A DNA stretch of 64,000 nucleotides, taken from assembly GCF_030272615.1 (NCBI RefSeq), contig NC_081409.1, forward strand, positions 477,182,573-477,246,572, read 5' to 3'. The translations under genes and the position numbers were made by a program. The DNA is from Cryptomeria japonica (lineage: Eukaryota > Streptophyta > Pinopsida > Cupressales > Cupressaceae). The number at the start of each line of letters is the position of its first letter. Position 1 is the stretch's first letter. Of this stretch, positions 9,876 to 23,700 are shown piece by piece. The notes under the pieces are model-generated. The model ran no database searches and was not told the DNA's origin. It saw nothing but the letters and a program-made list of their open reading frames with translations.

Positions 9876-11426
9876 TTGATATTTGAATTTGAACCGAGAA
9901 TAGTAAAAGAGGCATTCAACAGTGAAGATTGGATAAATGCTATGACTGAAGAGATTGATCAAACCAAGAAGAATGACACATGGAAACTGGTCCCAAGACC
10001 GAAGGACAAAAATGTAATTGGTACAAAGTGGATCTTCATAAACAAGATAAATGAGAAAGGTGAGGTCATTCAGAACAAAGCAAGATTGGTTTGCAAAGGT
10101 TATGCCCAAGAAGAAGGAATTGATTATGGTGAGACTTTTGCACCTATTGCTAGACTTGAAGGAGTTAGAACATTGTTGGCATATGCTGCTTTCAAAAACT
10201 TCAAGTTATATCAAATGGATGTCAAATCTGCATTTCTGAATGGAATATTAGAAGAAGAAGTTTTCATTGAACAACCTGAAAGATTTGTTGAAGACAATAA
10301 TAGAGATCAGGTATGTAAATTGAACAAAGCTTTATATGGTTTGAAACAAGCACCTAGAGCATGGTATGAAAGATTGCACTCTTATTTGATTAAGATTGGT
10401 TTTATGAGGACAAGTGAGAATAGCAACATGTACATGAAGAATGATGAAAATGGAATACTAGTCTCAGCCATATTTGTTGATGATATTATATTTTGTGGAA
10501 ATGACTCTTTATGCAAGAACTTTGGAAATGAAATGAGCAAAGAATTTGAGATGTCATTAATTGGTGAGATAAAGTATTTTATAGGCTTATAGATACTGCA
10601 AATGAAAAATGAGATTTTTATTACTCAATCCAAATACATAAAGGAAATCTTGAAGAAATTTGGAATGGAGGATTCAAAGCGAGTAAGTACTCCTATGACT
10701 ACAAACTGCAAACTATCAAAGAATGATGAATTTGCATCTATTGATGAGACACTCTATCGATCCATGATTGGAAAACTACAATATGTTGTTCACAGCAGGC
10801 CAGATATAGCACATGCAGTAGGTATTGTTGCAAGATTCTCTGTAGACCCTAAGGAAATACACATGACAACAATCAAAAGAATTTTCAGATACTTGAAAGG
10901 CACTGAAGATTATGGCTTAGTATATCAGAAAGGAAATGATTTTGATTTAAAAGTTTATACTGATGCTGATTGGGCAGGCAACATTGATGATAGAAAAAGC
11001 ACAAGTGGAGGAGCTTTCTTCTTAGGAGAAAGACTAGTGAGTTGGCTTAGCAAGAAATAAGGATGTGTTTCTCAGTCAACAGCCGAAGCTGAATATGTTG
11101 CTGCAACACTGAATTGTACCAACATTGCATGGATCAAACAATTGGTGGAAGGTATAAATGAGAAAGTTACCGAGCCAGTAACTATATTCTGTGACAATAC
11201 TAGTGCCATTAATATTTCAAAGAACCCTATTATGCACTCTAAGACAAAGCACATATCTATCAAATATCATTATCTTAGAGAAGAAGCTCAAGAGAAGAAA
11301 GTGGTGTTGGAATATGTTAACACAAAGGAACAAATAGTTGATATCTTCACCAACCCACTACCAAAGGACACTTTTGAATATCTCAGAAGTAAGTTAGGGG
11401 TCCTACCCCTATCTTTTACTCACTGA
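9876..11426 (+). pseudogene. pol: Copia reverse transcriptase-RNase H with nonsense codons
   Basis: One reading frame covers RT and RNase H. RT shows KNDTWKLVPRP, KWIFINKINEKG, KARLVCKGYAQEEGIDY, ETFAPIARLEGVR, LYQMDVKSAFLNG and the catalytic FVDD (usually YVDD) in AIFVDDIIFCGND. RNase H shows YTDADWAGNIDDRKSTSGG and CDNTSAINISKNPIMHSK. TAG at 10590-10592 (where family members have Gln, GL-Q-ILQMK) and TAA at 11058-11060 (SKK-Q-GCVSQST) interrupt it; both fit CAG/CAA to stop by a C-to-T change. The enzyme would copy element RNA into cDNA in the particle, but this copy cannot make it full length. Confidence 0.9.
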
Positions 11427-11890
11427 CCGAATTCGGTGAAAGCATCACTTCGATGACTCTATTGAATATCTTTTGGGGAGCTGATGCTGGAGTGATACAC
11501 TTTAGAATGTTTTTCTGAAAGTGTACTGGAATAATATTGGGATAATATATAAAATAATACAAGGAATAGGAATTGTAAACAAATGCTCTGACTGAGACTT
11601 AGTTGATACACAACAGCAGGAAATAACTTCTTATAGAAGGAAATTATGTTTTAGTTCTATTCTTTTTGGCATTGTTGTCAAAGGGGGAGAAGACCAAGGA
11701 GAAGACCAAGAAGGAGGAGACCTACCCAGGGGGAGAAAACTGAGAAAAGACTACAGATTGAAATAAAGACTGAAAAAAGAAGAGAAGTCTGATGTATGGG
11801 GGAGAGCATTTCAGCATTTCAGAATCACAACAATCCGAATTTTTAAAGGTCAAAACAATTGGTTTTGCCATCAATGCCAAAGGGGGAGAT
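11427..11890 (+). other. 3' untranslated region with reiterated polypurine tracts
   Basis: CAAAGGGGGAGAAG (about 11679), CAGGGGGAGAAA (about 11727), TGGGGGAGAG (about 11797) and CAAAGGGGGAGA (about 11879) occur before the 3' LTR. The last abuts the LTR and is the likely plus-strand primer site. No coding frame is seen. Confidence 0.7.
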
Positions 11891-13359
11891 TGTTGGCAAT
11901 ATTACAAGGATATTGCAAAGGTTGTTGATGATTATGGACATAACTGATGAAAGATGTTTTACTGTCTTGATATTATTATTTTGTCATTGATGTCAAGAAA
12001 TTGATTTTCTAATTCAGTATGATGTTGCCATATCTTAAGAAATATGATATGAAGATTATAAAGAAGTTGGTAAAGACACAGGAAAGAATATGATGAATAA
12101 GGGGATAAGTTATTCAATGGGCAACTCTATCGAGTCAGATAATGATGAGATCTTGATGTTTTAGATTGTTTTAACATCATACATATGTTGTAAAATGTAA
12201 AGGTTAATACTATACTATGTTTTCAAGCAAAGAACCTAGTCGGTAAACCCTAAGGTTATCACAGTCGGTTAATGAAGACAAAATGTCTACTGAGTAAAGT
12301 TTAGTATTCACCGAGTTGTAACCAAGCTATAATACAATGCATTAAATGTTTACATGTGATATTTAATGAAAGATGTTGATGAGCTGGAGCGGATCAATGA
12401 TTGGCAAGCCGTGGAAGAAGTTTGTTATCAAATCTAAGGCAATGGAAAGTCGGCAAGAAGATCTACAACTCATATTGAACCGCATTATGCTAACACAAGT
12501 TCCAAGGTGAATGTGCAAGTTTTGAGGTGGGGTAAAACATTTTCAGATTGAAAGATACAATGAACCTGGACAAGATTGAAGATTTGATGGCTATGATTGA
12601 TCATGCGAAATGTGATCAAGGAGATTAAGCGGTTAGAAGATTGTTTATAAATAAGGAACTGTTGATAAACAATGTATGCAGGCAAGTGTATGCACAGGGA
12701 TGCTACATAGTGATTACTGAACACAGAAGCTTGAAGACCTGTTAGAATAATAGAGTATTGATGCCCAACAGATAGACAAGATTAGTTCTATGTCTAGATT
12801 GTATAGAACAAATAGGAATCTGCTTTAGCATTTTAGATGTGAAGTTGCAGATAGATTCTATTACTGTTATTTTGTGAAAGTGACAAGAAATCTCTTAACC
12901 AAGTGGACTTAACAGTCTTATATGTAAATCCTCTAACAAGGTGACACTCTGATTGAGTGTTTGAAATACTTTGACAAGGTCACTTCTAACAAAGTGAAGA
13001 TCCTAACAGATCTAAGGGAAATCCCTTAACCGGGTCACATCTAGCAATGTGTTTTGTAATCTTTAACAGGATTTGCTTTTAACCGAGCATACTCTAGAAG
13101 AGTATATTTCTTAGTGGGTCTGAAATCCCACAGTGGTTTTTCCCTATTTGGGTTTCCACGTTAAATCTGGTGTTATGAGGTTTATATTGTTCATATGCTT
13201 TTGAGTTTGCATGTTTGACAATTTTTGATTATATGACTGATATATGTTACCGAGGTTGAATCTGATGTTTTTATGGATGAATAAGTTTGTATGATTCACC
13301 CCCCCCTCTCATCTTGTTGGCTATTGGATTTGTACTTATATTAAGTATCAAAACTATCA
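11891..13359 (+). repeat. 3' LTR (1469 bp) of the complete copia element
   Basis: Matches the LTR at 7122-8613 apart from scattered substitutions and one fewer 23-bp unit. It is followed by target duplication ACTAA. The short minus-strand frame inside (12485-12724) is not a gene. Confidence 0.93.
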
Positions 13360-13364
13360 ACTAA

Positions 13365-13582
13365 AACTTTGTAATTGGTTTTAATATAGTGGTATAGTTC
13401 TCACCATGGTTTTTTCCTCATTATATTTTCCACATAAAATCTTGGTGTTCATGTGCGATTCCTCTTTTTTTTTTGTTCTTTTCTTCCACACATGTGGTAA
13501 TTGGAATGAATAGAAAATGAATAATTAAAGTGGGTAAAGTTTAATATATGTTGATTCACCCCCCGACATCCAAAAGTGTTCA
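13365..13582 (+). repeat. 3' LTR of the older copia remnant, second part
   Basis: Resumes the LTR interrupted at 7121. It has the shared module TCACCATGGTTTTTTCC and CTTGGTGTTCATGTG, and ends near 'GATTCACCCCCCGACATCC'. The exact end is uncertain. Confidence 0.5.
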
Positions 13583-16500
13583 ATAGAGATATAGTGCAAA
13601 ATTTTAGGGTTTCTAGCATGATGGTATTTGTAATGGTTTTGGCCATTTTTAGATATTTTGGTTCTTCTAGTGGCCATTTGAGGCTCTATGACATAAAATT
13701 TTGTCTAGGGTTTTGAATCACACCATGTATAATGTAAGGTGACTATGGACTCTTGAAGGAATATCTCCATAAATATTTTTATTTCTCTAGGAAAGTCCTT
13801 GGCTATTATAAAGATTCTCCCTTTTCATATTTGTTGGTACGATTGTAACATGAAATTTGTTAATGTAACAACATTTCAATGTGGATTATTAAGCATGGTC
13901 TCTATGTAATGTTTATTCTTTGATGGCATATATGCCTAGATCATTGTCATATGCTTCTTCTATATTTTTTTCCATGTTGTTTATAAATTTTTAGCTCAAT
14001 TAATAGGCATAAATCTTTTGGCCACCTAAACAATCTCAAATATTTTAATTTTAAAACATAAAATAAATAGTATAGGAGTAATTTTTGCACATGCATAACT
14101 TAGTGGTATAACTAGGGATTTATCTTTAGTCAACCTCTAATGCTTTCATCTTCTACAGTAGTTATATAGGGGTCATGTGAATCTAGTTTGTATTAACCTA
14201 GTGATATTATTTGGGCTAAGATTATATTTGGGTTTGATTGTGGTTGTCTATTTTGTTTTATTTCAATGTTTATTAAGGCGTATTCTAATAAATACCCTCC
14301 TAATTCTAAGATGAGCTCAAAGCATAGGAGAGATAACTCACTCTCATAGAGTTGGAATTCAACTCTCCACAATTTTTTTGTGATATAATTATACTTGCAT
14401 GGTCATAACCTTAGTTTTGTGAGTGATATTTGGTTCATAAAAGTGGGGCAATAGTTGTGAGACCCAATAGTTACATCATAAACGTATATTGTAGATTATG
14501 ATGATTTCAGTTATGAACAACCATAGATTGGTGCATTTTGAGAAAATTTACTTACATGATGATGATAGCATAAGGTATCCACTATCAGTGATAATTACTC
14601 CAACCATTATAACACTAAGTTTGCTAATAATATTCTTTAGCTTATGCATCCATGAGAGGAGGTTTTTTAAGGCATTTTTATATATGGAAGCACCCTTAAC
14701 CAACATGAAAAAGAAAGGATATTTTACATAGATGGGTAGAACACAACAATCTTTGGATAAGCTGGAGAAGGTAGTCATCTCATGTTATATATTTTAATTT
14801 CATATTTATCACAACTATTTGCTACAAAATGTGATGTTTAGGAAAGACATTTAAATTCGTTACAAGGTAAAGGAGGAACTCCATGAAAATTAAGATCTCA
14901 AAATTAAAATATGTATAAAATAGTTCCTCTATGTATGATGAGGATGTATTTTATACCACTTATGCTGTAGAAAAACTTAGTTTCCACTTGGTTTGTGGTA
15001 GATGTGTGGTGGAGAGAAATCACAAGGGATCAAAGTTTTTAAATCAATATTATTTGAATTATGAGTAGAAAAAGTGGTGAATGCAAGACACTAGTGTTGT
15101 TATCTTTCTCACTTTTTTGGAGCCAATTTCTCAAGTTGATATGGAGTGCCAATCATTGGTGCATCATGGTGGAGAGAAATTGTCTTATGGAACTTTTTCA
15201 AGTCATTTATTACAATCTATTTTGGCATACCATGAATCTATCCTCTTTATAATATATGGTTTGTATTGGGAGAGTAGTAATTGATGGATGGCCTCTACTT
15301 TAAGATAATAATTCCTAGAGATTTCATCTCTCGCCTATCTCATTTCCTCTCAAATTTAGAAGTGTATTCAAGGAAAGATCAACTTTTCTTCGGATACTAG
15401 TTCTCTACTATATTGTGGCATATCAATATGGAGGTGAAGCAAGAGACATAAGTTGTTGCAATTTATCTTTTTATCTCAATGTCTTACCTTTCTCAGAGGT
15501 TGAATTAGAAGATCACATTCTTTCTAGCCATAATCAAGGGTGATTTTTCTATTCATCATTCACAAAAGTAACTAGAGATATTCTATGGAGTTCATTTTCC
15601 ATCACTTATTAGACATCATAGAGGGTCATCAAGGATGATAATATGTCCTAGATTAATGATAAGGTTTACATCTGGCACATTTTCTAGTGGTAGGAAGAAA
15701 TGGGTTGTGGTGTTGTGGGTTTTGTCTTAGTGTAGCATGTGTGTACTTCCTTTTGTTGTCATTATTTATGTAGGCTTTATTTTATGATACTCATGTTCTC
15801 ACTAAAGCTTTCTCCCTTTACTGAGCTATTAACCCAATAAACTACTATAATGTTGGACCACTTTCAAGTTGGGGGTCACCTATTATAAAAGTGAACCTTC
15901 AGAGAAGGCTAGCTCCTTTTAGTATTTCACCTAATTGAACTCAGTTAATGACTTTATTCAGAAAAGGGGAAAGAAACAACTTGCAATGAGACCTAGGAAT
16001 ACTAAGGTGATACACCAAATCATCACTAAGACCTATATCATCATTTTGATATATAATTTTTCAACTATGTAGTTGGTTTTTTGCACATCTCAAGCATTAC
16101 AAATGTTCATACATCAATATTTTACATGAAGGTTTTGAATTTTGACAGTCTTCATAAGAAAAATGGTAGTTTTTTACAACTAAAGGATGACTACATTCAC
16201 TACACGAATATCAACCTACATGAATGTATGTGTTTTCTTATTCTAATATGGTACAAATAAGAAATATAGTTGAGGATTTCATAAAATCATAGAAAGTAAT
16301 AACACACATTACACAAAGGAATGAAATTTTGAAGGCAATAACACTAAATTTTATTAAAAGAAAGATGTTCTTACAATAAAATAGTCTTAAAAATTCTTCA
16401 TATTTTATAAGAAAATATCTATTGTGTAGTCATAAAAGTGAGCAATTTAGTCACAAGGCCATATTATCTTGCTAGAAGAAATTCTAAAATTAAAACAACA

Positions 16501-17560
16501 AAAATTTGCAAGAACTAACTTCTAAATTGCCCTAGGAATCCATGTTGACCTAAAAGTTTGCAACATATGAAATAAAGAGAGGAAGACACATCTTGCCTTG
16601 TTGGCCTGATCAACACAATCCTTGGGTTTCCAATTATTTTCTTTGTGATTGTGGTTGGATCAAACTTGATTGCTTTGACTTCTCTTAGGTCCCTAAATGC
16701 CTGGAAATGACCTTCAATAGTTACCATTTTTCTCCTATATATCATCACTTGTTGTCCCACTCATCAAACTACCCTTAAATGTTGGGTGATGCTCAAATTG
16801 GGTTAAAAAGATACCAAAATTACCTTACATCTTCTCCTTATGTTGCTACATTCTTGCTTCACCTCTAAATTGTTCAACCAACTTCCCAAAGTAATAGGAC
16901 ATGTGCCTTTTTATCCACTCTTGAGTTGAAAGTGTCTTGGGTCAGATGAAACAAAAATGAGTCATTAAAGTCCCCTTAAATTACTTTAAAACTTGTCAAA
17001 AAGGTTTCAAATTGGTATCTGCATGCACTCTTATCCTTAAGAGGTTTTTATGTAAGTGAGATGATACCTAAGAGTCATACTACTTTTTACTTGGTGATAT
17101 TTATGATTGGTCTTTGGTTATTGAGCTTCATCCTTAAGTCATACCCACTATCTTCTAGCATGCTCTGATGTCCTCTTCAGTGAACTATCATTTTGTATAT
17201 TATAACATCTTTAAACTCTTTGATCTTATCCTAAGATGTTTGTCCTCAACCATCATTCATGTTTTCTATGAGCATTTACCTTTTCTATTTGCCTTTGTCC
17301 ATTTTATTATGTCTACCATAAGGAGCCCATTCCGTAACACTAAGCCATTTACACTATCTTTATTGCTCAAGATCACCTCCATTCTTTGCATAGATCTCTT
17401 TACTTCTTCATGCCATAGACATTTGAAATTGCTAGAGTGTTTATGGATATTGAAGATATTTAAAAATTAAAATTGAAGAGGGTTTATAGTTTAAATTTTT
17501 AACTCATAATTACTATGTATTTATAAATTTAAATAAATTTGAAAATATTTTAATTGGAGA
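13583..17560. other. About 4 kb without recognisable genes
   Basis: AT-rich sequence with only short chance frames (for example 14498-14731, 15061-15284, 16515-16760 minus). None shows a known motif or tandem domain. Its 3' part may be the eroded 5' LTR of the gypsy relic that follows. I see no repeats long enough to define an element. Confidence 0.4.
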
Positions 17561-18480
17561 TATTACAATGGTATCATAACATGATCTTACTAGCCTATAG
17601 GCTAAATTGAAATCATTAGTAATAAAAGCAAATCATTTGAAGTATTGTTAAAATGGATAGAGGCCTGAGAAAAGTGGAACAATATTGAAAAATAATGGTA
17701 TGGAGATGAATGGTACAAATTTGAAGCACCCCCCCTCCCCCTCTAAAAAAAAAGGATCAAAATATGTCTAACAAAGTGAAACATATATTGTCTTTTTTAT
17801 AACTATTTGACTTACCTTGAAAGGAGGAATTCAAATAAAAAAGGGGCGTTATGACTACATGAGAAGACAAAGAAAAGAAGAGAAAAAATCAAAAGTCACC
17901 AAGGAGGAATGAAAAATTGTCACAATTGATCCCAAGCAAAAAAATAAAAAATAAAAAATTATAAATAGAAAATCCATCATGTCACAAGAAAGAATGAGGA
18001 CAATAAAAATGAGTTAAGAAGAATAAAGTGCTATTTGTTATGTAGAGAATATTCAGATCCAAGTCATAAATGTGGGAGCAAAGAAGAGGAACTAGAAGAG
18101 ATAGAAAAAAATACCATTGAATGAGAGATCAAAGGTAAATTCAATATTAGTTGGAAAAGATATTTCAATAGTATTTAATGATATTTTATATTGAGAAAAT
18201 GTTTCTTTTGAAGAATTTAATAAAAATTTAACATTGCATATTAAATATGAGATCTCGAAAGTTAAAAATTTATTTCAATGATTTCTAATAGTTTCCAAGA
18301 AACACCCATTAAGATTTTAAGCATTGAAAAGGAGGATCTAGTGCCATGTGAGGATGGTCCACAAGGAAGCCATATTAATGAACATGATTTAATGAAGGAT
18401 GATTTGGTTGAATCTTACTTTATTAATGAGTTTAATTTTTAGAATGACAATGTTATTGTAAAACTCCTAAATTTTCCAAA
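17561..18480 (+). mobile_element. Relic of a gypsy-type LTR element (LTR end, primer site, gag trace)
   Basis: TATTACA at 17561-17567 resembles an LTR end. It is followed by TGGTATCATAAC (17569-17580), which matches the initiator Met primer site at 10 of 12 bases. About 450 bp downstream one frame reads KCYLLCREYSDPSHKCG, similar to the short zinc knuckle of chromovirus gag (CxxC...HKC), although the first spacing is CX3C. The rest is riddled with stops. Order and spacing fit an old gypsy element, but every piece is weak alone. Confidence 0.35.
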
Positions 18481-18790
18481 TTTGTGAAATGAGGTAAACA
18501 TTTCTGTTTTATCTTCAATTATAGGTCAAGAAATAAAGATGATAATAGAAGAAAATATTTAATCCATGTACTCACAATATTTTCATCTTGATAAGAACAT
18601 AATGAAAACATGAAGAGTAGCAAATAGAAATGGGATCTTTCTCTCAATTTTATATTTGGTGATGTAAGATGGTGTGGGATTATTGTATTTGAATGTTGAG
18701 TATATAGCACCCATTACGAGTTGCTTAAGTTATTTATACCCCTTGCCTAGTAAGTTACTAACTGAACCTTAATATTTTCTAGGTCGGGAG

Positions 18791-19450
18791 TGTTAATATT
18801 TACTAAGACGGGAGTGTGGAATGATGCCATGTATATGTGGAAGGCTTTAAAGAAGTTGATGGTCCATTCTGATGTGAAAACAGTGAATAAAGCAGTCGAC
18901 ATTAAAACTGAGCAGTGATGAATCCATTGTGTAAGTGGCAAAGAAAGAATAGATCGTCCGAACTATCATGCAGTAAAAAGGAGTGTAGAGTGAGTTGTTA
19001 CATTAGTAATAGGGAGAGCTATTGTTTCTCCAAGATCATGATGTAGAGATGAAAGCGATTACTATTGTACAAGATTGAATTAGAGCAGAGAAAAAAGTGT
19101 GAACCACAAGTCTATAATGACAAAGTAGAATTTCATTGTATAATAGACACATATGTCTGATTGTGTTAAGGTTGCATCCTTCTGAAATTGATACAATGGT
19201 AATGAGATTGGATTTCAATTGATTGTAATCATTTTATTTATTTGTGATGCTAGATTTGGTATTTGATCCAAGTAGCTTGATCACCGTGGTTTTTCCTTTC
19301 TAGAATTTTCCATACAAATCTAGTGTTAATTATGACTTTTGTGTGTACATATGTCTTCATAATTTGTATACATTTTACATATCAACCATGATTGTAATTA
19401 TCAAAAGTTATTAGCATTGTTGATATCAACTAGATATTATATTATTCCTA
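18791..19450 (+). repeat. Possible copia LTR relic
   Basis: Starts TGTTAATATT. Near 19285 it contains CACCGTGGTTTTTCC and TTTTCCATACAAATCTAGTG, the same module found near the 3' end of the other copia LTRs here. A direct repeat of roughly GnCGGGAGTGT lies at 18784 and 18808. No primer site or second copy was found; it may be a solo LTR. The ends are approximate. Confidence 0.4.
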
Positions 19451-20452
19451 ATTTTTATCCTTGACCACAATAAAGAACGATAACTATGATTTCCTCATCA
19501 TGCATAATTTGAAAAGAAACTTACCATACTTTTCTTAATTAAATGATTATGTTTCTAATTACACTTTTGAGAATAATTTGTTCAATAGAAACAAGTATAT
19601 AATCTCAAATATCTAATTAGATACCTAGATAGATATAAACTTATGGTAGAAGGGATAATTGTTGAAGATATTAGAGATATTGATGCAATGAAATTTCCTT
19701 GTATCACCATTGTCAAGTCCTAACTACAACCAATGCATACAAATTGGGAAAACATGGTCTTTGCTACAATTTGTGCAAAAATGATAGATCATTCCATCAT
19801 TGTGTTGGTATGGAAGCTTTGGAAATAAAGGTTAATAGATTCATTTAAATAGAGAGAGGTCCAAGTGTTGTTCTTGCAAATGTGTGCACATATGTAGCAC
19901 ATTGTTTTGATAGAATGCCTCAAACATATGTAACAAATTTTGAAAGGATATGGTAAAAAGGATTTTAGAAACTCTCAAGCATTTGAAATCAGTAGGTAAA
20001 TACCCAAGACCATAGTCTTTGAAAACATCATCTCTACCACTATCCATTGGGATACAAAAAGAAATGAAAAGTATACACTTTGAGGAGAACGTGTGTAATC
20101 TAAAAAAAAAGGGAAAATATATATGGTTCAATGTCAAAAACTCTAGCAATTGTTTTGACTGAAAAAGCAATATAAAACCTACTTAGAATCAACTTGAGAA
20201 GCTTTGGTCTCCAATATTATGAATCTAATATTTATAGGTAGCATCCTATCTTAATCTTGGTTGCCTCAACTAGCTTGATATCCCTTCTATTTGATTTATT
20301 TCCAATTTCTTTCAAACCATAGAAGTATATAAATCGATATATTATCTAAGACTAGCTTGTTTGAAAATGTAATGATAAGCAAAGGACATATGTATTTTTA
20401 TTGTATGAAAAATAAAATTTTCATGATGTTGTGTGTAATTGGTGGTAAATGG
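19451..20452. other. 1 kb without recognisable features
   Basis: AT-rich, no motif-bearing frames. The 109-codon minus frame at 19841-20170 has no recognisable domain and is probably chance. Confidence 0.4.
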
Positions 20453-20727
20453 TGTTGGCCATTTGGTGGAATTGATTATGTGTTGCATTGATGTTTTGTC
20501 GTTGATGCCAACACTAGCTATTTAGATGCTTTACCGGCACCCTTCTAGTCCCGGTAGGTTGAGTGGTTTCTCATTGATTTGGATCCGGCATGATCCGGTA
20601 TAGTTTGGTGATGGAATTGGCTTGTTCATGATACTCATGCTCATATTTGGTCAATTGGTTTTGGTCTGGTGATCGGATGCTATCCTATTTGCTTGGAAGC
20701 TTGGCTTTTGGTTCCGGCGAGGGTTTC
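20453..20727 (+). repeat. 5' LTR of the outer copia element, first part
   Basis: Aligns with 44582-44867 of the 3' LTR (TGTTGGCCATTT.GTGGAATTG and onward). It is cut at the sequence GGGTTTC by the solo-LTR-like element, whose duplication GTTTC is at 20723-20727. Confidence 0.88.
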
Positions 20728-23700
20728 TGTAATGCCCCGCTAGGAAACCCCGAAGGGATAAAGCTAAAACACAAGAATAGAGTGCAAATATTTTATTTTA
20801 TTTTTAAATTAAACACAACATAATGATACAATGAGATAACATAAGCTCAGATAACACAACAAAAGGCTTAAATAACACCTAAAGAGTTTCCCAACATGAT
20901 TAATTAAATCAACACTAACTCAACTCATGCTAATTAATCCAATTAAGTTGATTAAATTAATGACGTGATAATACTTAAACAAGGATAAATTTGTTCAGAA
21001 GATAAAATTATAGATAACATGATAAAGTTCATCCATTAAGGTTAAAAATATAGATAACATGATTAAGTTCATCCATTATAATTTAACCATACATTACATA
21101 CAATCTTGCATTAAAACATATGCCATGCATCTAATTTCCATGCATACTTTAATTTCATTAAAAACTAATGAATACTTTCCATGCATATTTTAATTACATT
21201 AACAACAACTAAATACATTCCATTATTCGAATCTATATTCTTCATGATCCAAATTACTGCATTTAATAAGATGACTACATACATGCATTTAAGATTAACA
21301 TCATCCAATCCACATCATACATTTTAACCATAATGCCATCCACACATGCTAAATTAAAAAGGAAACATAAGAACATAAACACCACATAACACCGAAATGA
21401 TATCGAAGTTCACCCCTAGTGGGCTACATCTTCGGGTCTGCTCAACTACAAGACCCCTCTGATAAATAATAAGGTGAAGAATACATAAGGTTCACATCAT
21501 TTACATCTTGCCATCAAGGCGTACATAAACTAATAATACATTCGACCACATCGGTCCAATAGATACATGAATGATCCTAGAAAAGGAAAAGGATCCAACA
21601 GAACATGATAAGAAGCAATCTCAAAAGAACAACTGGAGCACCCGCGAGACTAGGTCTTCACAACCCATCATAAGCAACCCATGGTCTAACATGAATATCA
21701 GGTACTCACAAAGGCATAAACAACCAGATATGACTCCACAACAGTGCTACAAGTAAATCTAACACATGAATACACACTAGTGACCATAAGGGAAGAGTGT
21801 CATCGCATAACTGGTATGAACTCTAGCAAGCTTCCATTGGCCCCAACCCCCATCTTGGGTTATCCTGGTAGCCTCTTGGACACACCCCCCCACTCAAAAA
21901 CCACTCTTCCTTATGACACTGCACAACCTCCAAAGAACCCCAAGGCAAAACACAAAAGCCAACCAACATAAGGAGCTCAAAAAGAAAACTGAAGAACAAC
22001 ATGATAAAACAAACCCTCTACGAAGATTGACCAATTGGAGGTGTGAAATGAACAATTGGTCTATCCACAAAACAAGACCAAAAACACTATAAGACAAGGA
22101 CGATCACAACCAACAATTAACCAATTCAACTTGCACAATAAACTTACATTCAACAACATTCCATCATGACATGAGGATGACTAACCAAAACAACATCAAA
22201 ATTTCACCATTCAGAGTAAACACTCAAACAAATCTACTTGTACTCTAAATTTCATCCATATTAAAGAATCATAGCATTCACTCAAAATATAATTAAACAC
22301 TAATATCCTCTACTTGTAGTTTTCAACAACTGACTTTTTCATGAAAAGAACATCACAATATGGAATAACACATGAAGACAATCTAAGTAAACATACATTC
22401 AAATAAACCATCATTTAAAGACAATGATAATTTCATTTCAATTAATGCCAATTTGGTTATCACAAACATCATTTAAGTTTGAATTTCAAGTTAATGAAAA
22501 TAATATTTAAAAGACATGTGAAAACTAAATTCGATACTTAAATCAAAATATTCCTTTTTAAATAAAAGTCATATCGACTGAACGTAAATATAATCTCCAT
22601 TTTCACAAAATAATTCATGATTGTAACCAATCAAATTTAATCATTTAATTTCTATGATTAAACCCAATTTACATTTTACATGAATACATACCCACATATA
22701 TATATATATATATATATATTGAATATATGTATATTACACCGAAAAGGAAATATAATTTCATTTCTAATTGTCTTCCATTTTTCCATTTTTCCATTCCCCA
22801 ATTAACATAATATATTATATAATTTCCAAGTTCCCAAATAATGTATTATGTAATCCACTAATTTAAATAAATATAAATACATATCCACTAATGAAAGAAT
22901 ATATAAATATATACAAGATTATATTCACTAAACAATATTAATAATAATATTTATTAATTAATATTCATTAAACTAAATATTAATTAAAACCACATTGAAG
23001 AATTAATATTCATTAAATTAAATATTAGTTAAAACCACATTTAAAAAAATATTAAAAAAAACAAACAAACTTTATTTATGTGTTTTAAGCGCACATGGGC
23101 TGGCCCACCACGTGGGTAGAGTGTTTCCCTTGTATGGGGTCTGAGCTGCTTTATGGGTAGCACTCCCCATACAATGGGGATCACATTCCACTTTGTGGTA
23201 AGTGGGTTGAGCCTCGTGCTCCCCACTTGCCATATTAAATACATGTTTTTTTTTTTTTTAATAATATTTTTATATTTTGTTTTTTTAGCATTAAATACAT
23301 TTTTTTTTTAAACAAATACATTTCCAGGGACATGAGAATACTCAAAAAAATTTCTGAGTGTTCACAGCAAACTCAAAATTTTTGAGTTAATAAACTTTTA
23401 TCAATTAACACTTAAGTTTTTTTTTATTTCAAACCCCTTCCAATACAAGTCTAATTACCAAAATTTTGAGAGTCTAATATGTCCAAGGAATGAATTTTTT
23501 TGAAACTAATTAATTCTCAGGCAACTAAATTAGGGCCAATTTTGCTAGCATAATCCCTTACAGGGGTGAATTTAACCAAATTTACAAACTAATTCCTCAT
23601 TCTATGAACCAAATTGAAAACTTTAATCAAGAAATTTTTACAGAAACATAGAGAACTTTCTCTAGGCAAACATGGAATTTTCTTTAAAGCAATTCCCAGA

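Larger units (their letters stand above)
7122..13359 (+). mobile_element. Complete but dead Ty1/copia element with target duplication ACTAA
   Basis: Two LTRs (7122-8613 and 11891-13359) begin TGTTGGCAATATTACAAGG and end ACTATCA. A perfect 5-bp duplication, ACTAA, flanks the element at 7117-7121 and 13360-13364. The primer site is at 8616-8627 and the polypurine tract at about 11879-11890. Coding content is gag, a nucleocapsid fragment, RT and RNase H. Protease and integrase are missing between the nucleocapsid part and RT, so this copy could not move unaided. The LTRs differ by a 23-bp duplication and scattered substitutions. Confidence 0.93.

Noticed and set aside
13583-17560. Host gene exons in the least repetitive stretch
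   Set aside because: No frame over 100 codons with recognisable motifs and no consistent splice-linked frames were found.
22690-22725. TA-repeat as a promoter
   Set aside because: A simple (TA)n microsatellite without supporting start-site context.
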